From Poriferisodalis sp965208925 (GTDB lineage: Bacteria > Actinomycetota > Acidimicrobiia > Acidimicrobiales > Poriferisodalaceae): a stretch of DNA of 64,000 nucleotides. The stretch lies in assembly GCF_965208925.1 (NCBI RefSeq), contig NZ_OZ242364.1:2480001-2544000 (forward strand), read 5' to 3'. The notes beneath the pieces are model-generated. The model was not told the origin of the DNA, did not search any database, and worked only from the letters and a program-made list of their open reading frames with translations. The position numbers were made by a program, and so were the translations under genes. This document shows positions 40,967 through 49,695 of the stretch, in pieces (the stretch's first letter is position 1; each line of letters opens with the position of its first letter).

Positions 40967-42505
40967 GTGACCGCTGTCGACACAGCCGAAGGTCCTGCAG
41001 TCCACTTGGACTCAGCGCGCGGCTGGGTGACGGCCTGCGGCGCCGCGATTGTCGTGATGGCCGGCTTCGGCAGCATCTACAGCTTCACGGCTTTCGCCAA
41101 TGACATGGCTGAGGAGTTCGACACCGGCCTGGGTCCGATCTCGATCGTGTTCGGTATCACGGTATTCCTGTACTTCGGCAGCGCCCTGGTATCAGGCCGC
41201 CTCTACGACCGGTTCGGCATCGTGCCGTTGCTGATCGTCGGCGGCGCGCTGTTCGTCGGCGGGCTGGTGGCGACCTCGCAGGTGACGGTGCTGTGGCATG
41301 GGTACGTCCTGTACGGCGTCGGGCTGGGGTTCGGCGGCGGGCTGTTCAATGCACCGCTGTTCGCTCTGACGGCCACATGGTTCGACAAGCACCGCGCCAT
41401 GGCCCAGGGCCTGGTGGCGACCGGTTCAGGCCTCGGGACGATGATCTACGTCCCGTTCGCGCAGCGGCTCCTCGCTGAGTACGGCTGGCGTGTCGGCATG
41501 CGCTGGCTGGCCGTGATCGCTGCGGCGATTCTCGTGTTCGGGCTGCTGGTCATTCGCCAGCCGCCGCGAACCCACGTCGGCAGCCCCCGCCGTCACCTCT
41601 CGCTGGTGGTGAGGACCGCGACGTTCTGGCAGATGGGAACCTCCGGCATCTTGTTCACGATCGCTGTGATCGGCACCATCGGTCTCATCATCCCGTTCTC
41701 GATCGACGACGGAGTGGCTGAGCTCGCGGCGGGATGGCTGGTGTTCGTCGTCGGCCTGTCGAGCATCGTGGGTCGGCTCGCCCTCACCAGCTTGGCGAGA
41801 CCGCTGGGTTCGATCCGTTTGCTGAAGATCGCCTTCGGCGGACTGCCGGTGGCCTACGCCATCTGGTTCATCACAACGCGGGTCGACGCGCCCGGAACCA
41901 AGTACGGGCTGCTGGTGGTATTCGCCGCCGTGCTCGGCGTCTCCTACGGCGGATTCGTGGCGCTTCTGGGCGATGTCACCGCCTACCTGTTCGGATTGGC
42001 GAACATCGGTGCGGTCGTCGGCATCTTCTTCTTCTTTTCCGGGACTGGCGCATTGATCGGCCCGCCATTGCTGGGCTTCACGCACGACGCGAGCGGCGGT
42101 CCCGGCGTGCCCATCTTCATGGTGGGGGTCATTGCTCTCGCAGGTGTCCTGGTACTCCTGCCGATGACCCGGCATCCGCTGGCACTGCCGACCTACATCG
42201 GGCCTGGAGGGATGCCGTCACCCACGCCTCCGCCAACTGCCGTGGCACCGCGGCCGCTTGCGCCGGTGCGGTCACCGGGGACGGCACCCGTCCCGGGGAC
42301 GGCAAGATCCATGCAGCGACCGCCGCTGACAGCGAGTACGACAGCGTCGTCGCCGGCTCCCTCCGCGATCCCGAGAACGCGGCCGCTGCACGATGGACTC
42401 GTGGTTGCGATGTCACGGCCGCGTTCCGCCGCCTTGCAAGATGCTCCGCCGTCGGTGTTCTGGCCGGTTCCCGATGAGGCCGTCTCGCCGAACGGACAGT
42501 CATGA
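40967..42505 (+). CDS. MFS transporter, oxalate/formate antiporter (OFA)-like
   Basis: 512 aa with about twelve hydrophobic helices up to residue 405. The first half has SIYSFTAFANDMAEEF, then GRLYDRFGI (the MFS loop 2-3 motif) and GLGFGGGLFNAPLFALTATWFDKHRAMAQGL, features of OFA-type monocarboxylate transporters. The last about 100 residues are a Pro/Ser/Ala-rich cytoplasmic tail unlike the family. The start is GTG 40967. Its TGA overlaps the thioesterase ATG (ATGA), implying a shared job in organic-acid use. The substrate is unknown. Confidence 0.87.
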   Translation: MTAVDTAEGPAVHLDSARGWVTACGAAIVVMAGFGSIYSFTAFANDMAEEFDTGLGPISIVFGITVFLYFGSALVSGRLYDRFGIVPLLIVGGALFVGGLVATSQVTVLWHGYVLYGVGLGFGGGLFNAPLFALTATWFDKHRAMAQGLVATGSGLGTMIYVPFAQRLLAEYGWRVGMRWLAVIAAAILVFGLLVIRQPPRTHVGSPRRHLSLVVRTATFWQMGTSGILFTIAVIGTIGLIIPFSIDDGVAELAAGWLVFVVGLSSIVGRLALTSLARPLGSIRLLKIAFGGLPVAYAIWFITTRVDAPGTKYGLLVVFAAVLGVSYGGFVALLGDVTAYLFGLANIGAVVGIFFFFSGTGALIGPPLLGFTHDASGGPGVPIFMVGVIALAGVLVLLPMTRHPLALPTYIGPGGMPSPTPPPTAVAPRPLAPVRSPGTAPVPGTARSMQRPPLTASTTASSPAPSAIPRTRPLHDGLVVAMSRPRSAALQDAPPSVFWPVPDEAVSPNGQS

Positions 42506-43050
42506 GCGACGAGCTGTTGAACCCCCAACCGACCGATGCGGTGTTCCGGGCACCAGTCGAGGTGCTCGGCGGAACCGTGCAGGAGGGCTGGATCGACTAC
42601 AACGGCCACCTCAACGCCGGCTACTACCTGGTGGCCTTCGACGACGCCATCGCACCATGGATGGATTTCATCGGTCTGGGCACCGCACACCGAGAAGTTC
42701 GAGACATCACGACGTTCTCCGCAGAGAACCACATCACCTACGTACGCGAGATCGGGCCGGACGAGCCGTACGTGATCTCGGTCCAGCTGCTGGGCTTCGA
42801 TCGCAAGCGAATTCATGCATTCCAGGCCATGACCCAGACTCGGGACGCCTACCTCGTCGCCACCTGCGAAGTCATGTCGTTGCACATCGACGGTCCGACT
42901 CGACGCGTCGGGCCGATGGCCGATGAGCCGTACCGGCGGCTCGGCGAGATCTGGGAGGCACATCAGCATCTGCCACTGCCGTCCCAAGTCGGCCACGTGA
43001 TCAACATCCGGCAGTCTGCGGAAGCCCTTCGGCACCGCGACCTCGCCTGA
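42502..43050 (+). CDS. 4HBT-fold acyl-CoA thioesterase
   Basis: 182 aa hotdog-fold protein. The motif GWIDYNGHLNAGYYLVAFDDA has the NGHLN signature with Asp/His typical of 4-hydroxybenzoyl-CoA thioesterase-like enzymes. It particularly resembles the betainyl-CoA thioesterase (CdhB) of carnitine breakdown, whose other steps are encoded at 49.7-52.9 kb. The start overlaps the MFS stop by 4 bases. Two adjacent hairpins follow it at 43073-43121. The betainyl-CoA assignment is inference from motif and genome context. Confidence 0.82.
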   Translation: MSDELLNPQPTDAVFRAPVEVLGGTVQEGWIDYNGHLNAGYYLVAFDDAIAPWMDFIGLGTAHREVRDITTFSAENHITYVREIGPDEPYVISVQLLGFDRKRIHAFQAMTQTRDAYLVATCEVMSLHIDGPTRRVGPMADEPYRRLGEIWEAHQHLPLPSQVGHVINIRQSAEALRHRDLA

Positions 43051-43072
43051 GATCTCGAGACGATCTTCATCA

Positions 43073-43121
43073 TCGGCCCCAGTCCTAGGGCCGACCCCGG
43101 TCAGGGCTTTGGTGCCCTGAC
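43073..43121 (+). terminator. two adjacent hairpins between thioesterase and DHPS-like genes
   Basis: The first stem is TCGGCCC/GGGCCGA (43073-43094, 8-base loop). The second is GTCAGGGC/GCCCTGAC (43100-43121, 6-base loop). They fill most of the intergenic gap and end 12 bases before the next GTG. They could terminate the MFS-thioesterase transcript or control translation of the next gene. No U-run follows. Confidence 0.5.
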
Positions 43122-43133
43122 TATGTTGCGGCC

Positions 43134-43886
43134 GTGGAGATTTTCGGCGTGGTCAACGCCTCTCCGGACTCGAAGGCTGATTTCTCGGTTGTTCAGGGCT
43201 GCGCCGAAGCAGCCGCGCGAGGAGCCGAGCTGCTGGCCGAGGGTGCCGATCACTTCGACCTCGGCGGGGAGGGTTCCACGCCGGGCAGCGACGAGGTGAG
43301 CACGGACGACGAGTGGCAGCGAGTCGAAGGGCCGCTGCGCGGGCTGCTCTCGCTGGGCGCAGAGTTGGCGATCGACACCCGCAAGCCCGAGATAGCGCGT
43401 CGGGCTCTGGACGCGGGGGCCACGGTGCTGAATGCCGGGGACGCCCTGCAGTCGCCGGAGATGGTCGAGCTTGCGGCCGAGAGCGGCGTACCGGTGGTGC
43501 TGCCGTTCATGCTGGGGCGAGATTTCCGCAGCGTGCGTGATGTGAGAGGCGATCCCGTCACGGTGATGGTCGAGTGGTTCGCGTCGCGCATCGAACGGCT
43601 GCGCCAGGCAGGCGTCACCCAGCGGCTGCTGCTCGACTGCGGCGTCGGCTTCGGCCCCCACGACATGGACTGGCCCGAACGGGCGGCCTACCAGCGAGCC
43701 ATCTACAGCGGCTTGGGGGAACTGCGCCGCTTCGACCTGCCCCTGTATGTGCCGGTGCCGTGGCTGCAGACCCCCGATCGGCTCGAGCTGCTCGATCTGG
43801 CGCTGTCACAGAATCCCGACTACGTCCGAGCCCACCGCCCCGCCCAAGTCCGCGACCACTACGCCGCCCTCACCGCAGCCAGCTAG
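43134..43886 (+). CDS. dihydropteroate synthase-like protein
   Basis: 250 aa pterin-binding TIM-barrel protein. MEIFGVVNASPDSKAD echoes the DHPS start GIVNVTPDSFSD, and HFDLGGEGSTPGSDEV corresponds to the DIGGESTRPG motif; AIDTRKPEIARRALDAGATVLNAG matches the SIDT and ND(I) region. The later RGDP motif and the terminal KTNRxLL-type Arg/Lys motifs are not clear, so it may not make folate itself. GTG start 43134. A paralogue role (for example in pterin or cobamide metabolism) is possible. Confidence 0.75.
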   Translation: MEIFGVVNASPDSKADFSVVQGCAEAAARGAELLAEGADHFDLGGEGSTPGSDEVSTDDEWQRVEGPLRGLLSLGAELAIDTRKPEIARRALDAGATVLNAGDALQSPEMVELAAESGVPVVLPFMLGRDFRSVRDVRGDPVTVMVEWFASRIERLRQAGVTQRLLLDCGVGFGPHDMDWPERAAYQRAIYSGLGELRRFDLPLYVPVPWLQTPDRLELLDLALSQNPDYVRAHRPAQVRDHYAALTAAS

Positions 43887-44042
43887 CCCCTGTCCACCCG
43901 GCTCGCTTTTCTGCAGTCCGCCCACCGGGCGCGCATCTCCGCAGCCCGCCGAGCTGCGCCTATTCCTTCCTCCCCCCGGGATCGGGCAAGGGAGTTCGAG
44001 TCAGGGCGTGTGCTGTCTACAGACCGACTTGCCGGCTGCTGG

Positions 44043-45431
44043 CTACCCGACAGTCCCCCCGGCAGGACTCAGTGGGGGACTCGTAGCTGCCCGATGCTTC
44101 CTGGGGCCGGGACGGCGCCCGCCGCGGTCAGCGTGGGGGTGCTCTGGCCCTGGCCGCTCCGGGTGGCTCTTGGAGCCGGTGGTGGTGTCGTTGAGCGGCG
44201 TTGTGGGCGGTTCGAGTTCGTAGCGGCCGAGGCTGGGTGGCTGGCCGGGTTGGGTGGGGTTGCCGGGGTGCCAGCTGGGGGTGTGGCCTTGTAGATGGAT
44301 TTTGTCGTTGTGGCAATGGTGGCAAACGGTGAGCAGGTTGTCGTAGTCGGTGTGCCCGCCGTGCTGCCAGTGGTCGATGTGGTGATGCTGGCAGCGTTCG
44401 GGGGCGATGCCGCACCCCACGCAGCCCTTGTCGCGCAGTGCAAGGGCGGCGCGTTGGAGATCGGTGGCCGTGCGGCGGCTGCGTCCCATGCGCAGGTCGC
44501 CGGTGGCAGCCTCGAAGATCGACGGCAGCACTTCGGCGTCGACTGCGAGCTTGGCGATTTCCCCAATGGGGATCGGTGTGCCGTCGCCGAGCCGTCCGCC
44601 GGTGAGCTGGTGGTTGACCGTGTCGTAGTCGGCGACCACGATCAGCGACGCGCCTGAGGGCCGCTTGGCGTCGGGCTCGCAGATGAGCTCGACGACGGCG
44701 TCGGCAGCGCGCTGTGGGGGAGTGCGCCGCGCGTTGGGGTCTTCGTCTTTGAACAGGCGCCGCTCGGCAGCGGCGATCACGGTACCGAGCCGGGCGCCGG
44801 TGACGGGGTCGACGACGAGGTCGAGCACGGTCATACCGTCGCTTTTGCGGGTGTAGATCCTCCCGCTGCGCGCCTGGCGCTGCCGCTCGAGCACCGATGC
44901 GCCGTCGTCGCGGCTGATGTCGGCGACGTGACGGGCAACTGTGCGACGGAACTCGTCATAGCCCTCTTGAGCTGCCCGCTCGGCCAACAATCTCTCATCG
45001 ATCGGTGCGTCACCGGCGGCACGGGCGATCAGCTGCGCGTGACCCACCGGAACCGCGCCCGCAGCGAGCCCCTCCCGGGTCGCTTCCAACTCGCCGAGCC
45101 TCACCGCGTCGCGGACCTCGCTGCGCGCCCGCCGGCCCGAGACCGACATCGCATCGGTTGCAGCCCAGGCAGCGGCACCATCGCCGCTGCGACGGGCTAT
45201 CTCGCCCCACGCGTCGGCCTTCATCACCGCCAGTCGCGACTCGGCCCGAGCGATCTCACCCAGCCGGGCCCGCAGGCCCTCCCCGCACAGTCCGGCGATT
45301 TCCACCGCATCCACGCGTACCCCACTCGACTCCGCAGTACCCGCAGCACCGCCAGCCATCGGGGTGTTCATGGCTCCCGGGCCACTGCCGGATGTGCTGG
45401 CGCCAGGCGCCAGTTTGCTGCCGCTTGTCAT
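44043..45431 (-). CDS. DUF222 / HNH endonuclease (13E12 repeat type)
   Basis: 462 aa. The N-terminal about 270 residues are the DUF222 helical domain (VEIAGLCGEGLRARLGEIARAESRLAVMKADAW). A C-terminal HNH nuclease follows, with CVGCGIAPERCQHHHIDHWQHGGHTDYDNLLTVCHHCHNDKIH, including the zinc CxxC pairs and catalytic His. The family is multicopy in actinobacteria and is linked to 13E12 repeats and mobile DNA, although no element ends are visible here. The Pro/Thr-rich tail after the nuclease is variable. ATG 45431 (MTSGSKLAPG) chosen. It is divergent from the poly-G lipoprotein. Confidence 0.88.
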   Translation of the reverse strand: MTSGSKLAPGASTSGSGPGAMNTPMAGGAAGTAESSGVRVDAVEIAGLCGEGLRARLGEIARAESRLAVMKADAWGEIARRSGDGAAAWAATDAMSVSGRRARSEVRDAVRLGELEATREGLAAGAVPVGHAQLIARAAGDAPIDERLLAERAAQEGYDEFRRTVARHVADISRDDGASVLERQRQARSGRIYTRKSDGMTVLDLVVDPVTGARLGTVIAAAERRLFKDEDPNARRTPPQRAADAVVELICEPDAKRPSGASLIVVADYDTVNHQLTGGRLGDGTPIPIGEIAKLAVDAEVLPSIFEAATGDLRMGRSRRTATDLQRAALALRDKGCVGCGIAPERCQHHHIDHWQHGGHTDYDNLLTVCHHCHNDKIHLQGHTPSWHPGNPTQPGQPPSLGRYELEPPTTPLNDTTTGSKSHPERPGPEHPHADRGGRRPGPRKHRAATSPPLSPAGGTVG

Positions 45432-45710
45432 AGAACAACCGTACGAAGAGGGTGTTACATCAAAGAAGCGGTTCGTTGCCGACCAGCCCACCGCACGGCC
45501 ACTCTCGGCGCCTCCTCTCTCCGTTGGCGCGGGCCGCGATCGAGAGCGGGAATCAGTGTCCTCCAAAGCGAGTGGCACGCGCAGACTCGCGGGAATCGCC
45601 CTGTGGCCGATTCAGTGAAGATCCCGTGGAAGAGTCGTGGTTATTGTTTCAAGCGTGCAGATGCCTCCAGCCAACGCATCCGGCTTGCGATGAGCGCCTC
45701 CGGGACCGCC

Positions 45711-46863
45711 ATGAGGCGAGCTGCCGCTTCCACGCTTGCCGTCACCGCTCTCCTCGCTGGTTGCGGCCTAATGGGGGGGGGGGGGGGGTAACGGCGCGGC
45801 GTCGCTCCCGATTGACGAAGCAGGAGCTTCCGGTGAGGTCCCTGCCACGTCCGAGGCGTCGCCTCTCGTCGTCATCCCGCAACTTGACACGGCGCTGGCC
45901 GCCTTGTCCGGCGACAACCTGGTCACTGACGCCGTCGCCGCATTGAGCGCAGCCGGTGAGGCTGTCGATGGGGTCGGCGCGCTTGATCATGAGCCTGGAC
46001 CGCCTGGTCGGACCACCAGCGCTTCCCGGGGAGTCACCGCGCAGCACCGCGACCTGACCGCATGCGCCGAAGCCCAATACGGCCATTGGACCGTGAGCAG
46101 AATCCGAGATGGCTCTTGCGCCGGTTACGTCACGGAAGGGCCGACGACTGCCTTCGGTCTGGTGTGTCGCTGGGTCGGCCCGCGCCAGCATGCGATGCAT
46201 GTGTTCGCAGTACTGCCGCCCTTCGCTGGAGCAGGTGAGATCACTGATGTCCGCATGCGGTACTGGGTGCTTCCCATCACTCAATATGCATCTGATCCGT
46301 GGGTGGACTGGGAGGTCCCGGCTCCAAGCCCGTCTCCTTGGACAGAATCAGAAGACGGGTTGCTGACAGGCCCTCTCGACGCGGACCGAGTTGGCGATGC
46401 GATCGCGGAGCTGCTCGGTGATCTCGATGCGGATGGCGTTGCCGAGGCGGCCGAGGAGCCGCTCGGCGGTCTCGACTCAGACGACGATGCCGAAGCGATT
46501 GTGGAACAGCCCAGCGGCGGTCCCCATCCGGTACGGGTTGCATTCGCGCCAGACGACTTGGTGGATGAACTCATCGGGGGGCAAGACGCACGGCTGGTGC
46601 TCTTCGGCGACGCGAACGGGGTCCGTTTCGGCCGCCCCTACGAGCTCTGGCTCGAAGCCAAGATGACTGTCTTGCCTGACGGCGAGGACGCGGAACCCGA
46701 GGAGCTGGTGCCGGAAAGGGTCATCTTCCCGCTCACCGGCGCATCCGAGGCGGTGAGCATCGTGACAGACGACTGCCTGCGCCTGAACCGCGAAGCGACA
46801 TTCGACAGCGAGTCGTCATCGCATCTTCTCGACGGTTTTGCCGTTGATCCGCCGACTCCGTAA
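45711..46863 (+). CDS. lipoprotein frameshifted at a poly-G tract (candidate phase-variable)
   Basis: The N-terminus (MRRAAASTLAVTALLAGC) is a lipoprotein signal peptide with lipobox LAGC, lipidated Cys18. Just after it comes a run of 16 G. As given, the signal-peptide frame stops at 45789-45791, while a separate frame is open from the tract through NGAASLPIDEAGASG to the stop at 46861. One G fewer (or two more) would join them into a lipoprotein of about 383 aa. The mature part is acidic, unrecognised, with an imperfect internal repeat (LLGDLDADGVAEA, PLGGLDSDDDAEA) and four Cys. An in-frame upstream ATG at 45690 is possible. Without the fusion the mature part lacks a good start. Confidence 0.75.
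45773..45788 (+). repeat. homopolymeric tract of 16 G
   Basis: Sixteen consecutive G residues lie immediately after the lipobox codons of the lipoprotein gene. No other G-run of this length is evident in the window. Tract length sets which frame follows; 16 gives an early stop, 15 or 18 a continuous gene. Confidence 0.9.
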
Positions 46864-46885
46864 GTGAAGCCGACGGCCGGCGACG

Positions 46886-49234
46886 TCAGCCGGCGGCAGG
46901 TTCGAGGGCGACTCGTACGTGCTTGTGGTGCGGGGTGAGCGACAGCCAGTCGCGGTCTTCGATGTCGGTGAGCTCGTTGACGGCCACACCGTGGATCTTG
47001 TGCTCGCCGTCGGGGTCGGGGTACTCGGTGCCGAAACCGTGCGGGAGCGTCACGTGACCGGCCATGACCGTGTCAGTGACCTCGGCGGGAGCCTCGGCCT
47101 CGCCCCGCTTGGAGATGATGCGAATCCGATCGCCGTCGACCACGCCGAGCGCTGTGGCGTCGTCGGGGCTGATGCGCAACGAGCCGTCCTTGTCCTTCTT
47201 GCGCCAGTCGGGGTCGCGCACGACGTCATTGGCGTTGGAGGAACGACGCTCACCAGCAGAGAGCACGAACGGGAAACGGTCACTGGCAGCGCCAGTGGGT
47301 TCCTCGTCGTTCAACGACCTGAACTCGTCCACCAGCTCCTCGATGAAGAGGTGGATCTTCCCGTCGGGGTGCGCAATGCGGTCCCAGGTCTGGGAGTACT
47401 CGCTGACGCTGTAGATCATTCCCGACGGCGAGTTCATCAGCTTGTCGAACAGATTGTTGGCCAGCTCCAAGCCGTCGCCCTCGACGCCGGCGGCGCGTAC
47501 CTCGTCGGGATAGCGCATCGAGGCCTGCATCGAGGCGCCGAACATGATCGCCGCTGGTGCCATGTCGCCCATCGTGGGCCCGAGGGCGTCATACAGCACC
47601 ACCGGCAGCTTGGCGCCGACGTCGGGATCAGTGCTCGAGGCCTCGCCGAGTGCTTCGATGAACGACTCACGGCTCTGCTGGGCTGCGCCGGCCAGCGTTT
47701 CGGTGGATGCTGCACGCCCGCCCATGGCTGCCACGAGCCGGCTGTGAATCTCGGCCTCGGGCAGCGAATCGCCCAGCGGCTCCAGGATCGGGTGGCGAAC
47801 CTGGAAGTAGTTGGCGGGCATCTCGCCGGCGAAGAATGTGGCCTCGGGCTTCTCGTACTGCGAGCACGCCGGCAGCACGTAGTCGGCCGCACGGGCAGTC
47901 TCGGTCATGGCGACGTCGATCACCACCAGGCATTCCAGCTTGGCGAAGGCCTCGCGGAACCGCTTCGAGTCGGGCAGCGTGTGCAGCGGGTTCGCCGATT
48001 CCACGATCATGCCCCGGAACCGGTTCGGGTGGTCGGTGTCGATGCAGTCGGGAATCGCGGCACATGCGAGGAGACCCGACAGCATGGCGCTGCCGGTGAC
48101 GGGGTCGGTCTCGCCCTCGCCCGAATGCCCGCAGATGGGGGCGAGGCGCAGCGGCAGGTTCATCCCGCCCGCCTTCGCGAAGTTGCCCGTGATCAGATAC
48201 AGCAGGCGCTGCAGCCAGGAATTCAGCGTGGAATGGGGCGCCATCTCGATGCCGAGGTCCTCCTCGGTGGACAGCGAGCGTGCATTGCCCATGGTGCGGG
48301 CGGCGGCGCGCAGCTCAGCTTCGTCGATGCCGCACTTGCGAGCGCACTCGGCGATGTCGGCGCCCGAGATCAGGCCTCGCAGTTCATCCCAGCCGGTGCA
48401 GTGCTCGGCGAGGAATCGCTCGTCGGTGAGTCCCTCTTCGACCATGATCGCCAGCAGCGCCGCCAGCGCCCATGCATCGGTACCGGGACGGACGCGCAGG
48501 TGGTGATCGGCCATCGCTGCCGTCTCGGACACTCGCGGGTCCATCACCACGAGCTTGCGCTCGTCGTCGTTGCGGATCTTGTTGAGCTCGTTGCGCGACT
48601 CGGGGAAGCCATGGCTCTGCCACGGGTTCTTGCCGATGAACACCGCGCAGTCGGTGTGCTCGAAGTCGCCCAGGGCGCCGAGGTTCTGCTTGCCGAACAT
48701 CTTGCCCTGCGCCCAGAACATGCCGGTCTTCTCCTGCGCCAGCGCGTTCGAGCGGTACTTCACGCCCAGCGTCTGCAGCACGCCGCGGGCATAGGCACCC
48801 GGGAAGTGATTGCCCTGTCCGCCGCCGCCGTAGTACAGGATCTTGTCGCCGCCGACCGAGTCGCGGATGCCGGTGAGGCGCTCGGCGACTTCGGCGATCG
48901 CGACGTCCCACGACACCTCCTCGAAGGTGCCGTCGTCCTTTCGGCGAAGCGGCGTCGTGAGGCGATCGCGCCCGTTCTGGTAGTAGTCGATCCGCAGGGC
49001 CTTCTCGCAGGTGTAGCCCTTCGAGGCGGGGTGCTCCTTGTCACCGCGCACACGGGTGATCTTGCGCCCGTCCAGGCGCACCTCGATGCCGCAGTTGTTG
49101 GAGCAGAGCACGCAGGCGGTCTTGTGCCAGACCTTGGTGGGGTCGGTGTCCGCGCCATTCGACGGCGCCTTGGTGGCTGTCGCGCCGGCGCGCTTGGCTC
49201 GAAGTGCTGCGAGTCGGTCCTGAGCGTCGGACAT
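46886..49234 (-). CDS. molybdopterin-dependent oxidoreductase (formate dehydrogenase/nitrate reductase-like)
   Basis: 782 aa member of the DMSO-reductase family, cytoplasmic (no twin-Arg signal). N-terminal [4Fe-4S] ligands are Cys41, Cys44, Cys48 and Cys76 (CVLCSNNC ... GYTC). The Mo-bis-MGD domains follow (YYGGGGQGNHFPGAY, NPWQSHGFPESRNEL), then the C-terminal molydopterin dinucleotide-binding domain (ANDVVRDPDWR). The residue at the usual Cys/Sec/Ser Mo-ligand site is not obvious: there is no Cys or UGA in SNALAQEKTGMFWAQGK. The start ATG 49234 has GGGGAC upstream. It is divergent from a ferredoxin gene that may be its electron partner. Confidence 0.88.
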   Translation of the reverse strand: MSDAQDRLAALRAKRAGATATKAPSNGADTDPTKVWHKTACVLCSNNCGIEVRLDGRKITRVRGDKEHPASKGYTCEKALRIDYYQNGRDRLTTPLRRKDDGTFEEVSWDVAIAEVAERLTGIRDSVGGDKILYYGGGGQGNHFPGAYARGVLQTLGVKYRSNALAQEKTGMFWAQGKMFGKQNLGALGDFEHTDCAVFIGKNPWQSHGFPESRNELNKIRNDDERKLVVMDPRVSETAAMADHHLRVRPGTDAWALAALLAIMVEEGLTDERFLAEHCTGWDELRGLISGADIAECARKCGIDEAELRAAARTMGNARSLSTEEDLGIEMAPHSTLNSWLQRLLYLITGNFAKAGGMNLPLRLAPICGHSGEGETDPVTGSAMLSGLLACAAIPDCIDTDHPNRFRGMIVESANPLHTLPDSKRFREAFAKLECLVVIDVAMTETARAADYVLPACSQYEKPEATFFAGEMPANYFQVRHPILEPLGDSLPEAEIHSRLVAAMGGRAASTETLAGAAQQSRESFIEALGEASSTDPDVGAKLPVVLYDALGPTMGDMAPAAIMFGASMQASMRYPDEVRAAGVEGDGLELANNLFDKLMNSPSGMIYSVSEYSQTWDRIAHPDGKIHLFIEELVDEFRSLNDEEPTGAASDRFPFVLSAGERRSSNANDVVRDPDWRKKDKDGSLRISPDDATALGVVDGDRIRIISKRGEAEAPAEVTDTVMAGHVTLPHGFGTEYPDPDGEHKIHGVAVNELTDIEDRDWLSLTPHHKHVRVALEPAAG

Positions 49235-49444
49235 GGCGTCCCCTTGTGGTGCGGCGATGCGGCTCTGCCGTGGCGGCAGTTCGAACATGAAAGCGTAGGG
49301 GGCCGTAGTGGTCGTTGCCGGGAAGCCCCCTCGCGTCGACCGGTTGCGAACATTGCATGGCGCCGCGCTAGCTTCGGGCCGACCGGGATGCCGTGCCCGG
49401 CCTCGATGAACGCCAGCCGCGGTGGCTGGCAGGAAGGACTGCTC

Positions 49445-49639
49445 GTGCGGATCAGCGTTGACGCCGACAAGTGCCAAGGTCACAACCGCTGCTACTCGCT
49501 GGCGCCGGAGCTGTTCGACGTGGACGACTACGGCTACGCCACTGCGGCCGGCGACGGCGAAGTTCCTGCGGGCCTGGAGGACAAGGCCCGCTTGGCCGCC
49601 GCGAACTGTCCCGAGTACGCGGTCATCATCACCGAATAG
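49445..49639 (+). CDS. small [3Fe-4S]-type ferredoxin
   Basis: 64 aa. Cys10, Cys16 and Cys55 in CQGHNRC and NCPEYAV give the three-Cys pattern of [3Fe-4S] ferredoxins, with His13 where a fourth Cys would stand in 4Fe proteins. It is of the type that serves P450 or Rieske enzymes in actinobacteria. The GTG start has AGGAAGGA 8 bases upstream. No P450 is in the window; the divergent molybdopterin enzyme or the Rieske oxygenase at 17.6 kb are candidate partners. Confidence 0.9.
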   Translation: MRISVDADKCQGHNRCYSLAPELFDVDDYGYATAAGDGEVPAGLEDKARLAAANCPEYAVIITE

Positions 49640-49695
49640 CCCACAGCGCCTCGGGCACGACAGCGTCGCCTCCAGCTACCGGCGGCGGCGCGTCG

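Noticed and set aside
43980..44010. GTTCGAGTC, the T-loop motif of tRNA genes
   Set aside because: The flanking five bases cannot pair into a T-stem and no acceptor stem or anticodon arm is found nearby.
44043..45431. Insertion sequence or 13E12-type mobile element around the HNH gene
   Set aside because: No terminal inverted repeats, target duplications or integrase were seen; only the single HNH gene supports a mobile origin.
48600..49000. Possible Sec codon in the molybdopterin oxidoreductase, as in formate dehydrogenase H
   Set aside because: The frame is continuous with no in-frame UGA, and the region reads SNALAQEKTGMFWAQGK without Sec or Cys.
46919..49639. 906-aa plus-strand open frame opposite the molybdopterin oxidoreductase
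   Set aside because: Antisense shadow of a well-conserved gene in high-GC DNA. Only its last about 64 codons (from 49445) are real, as the ferredoxin.
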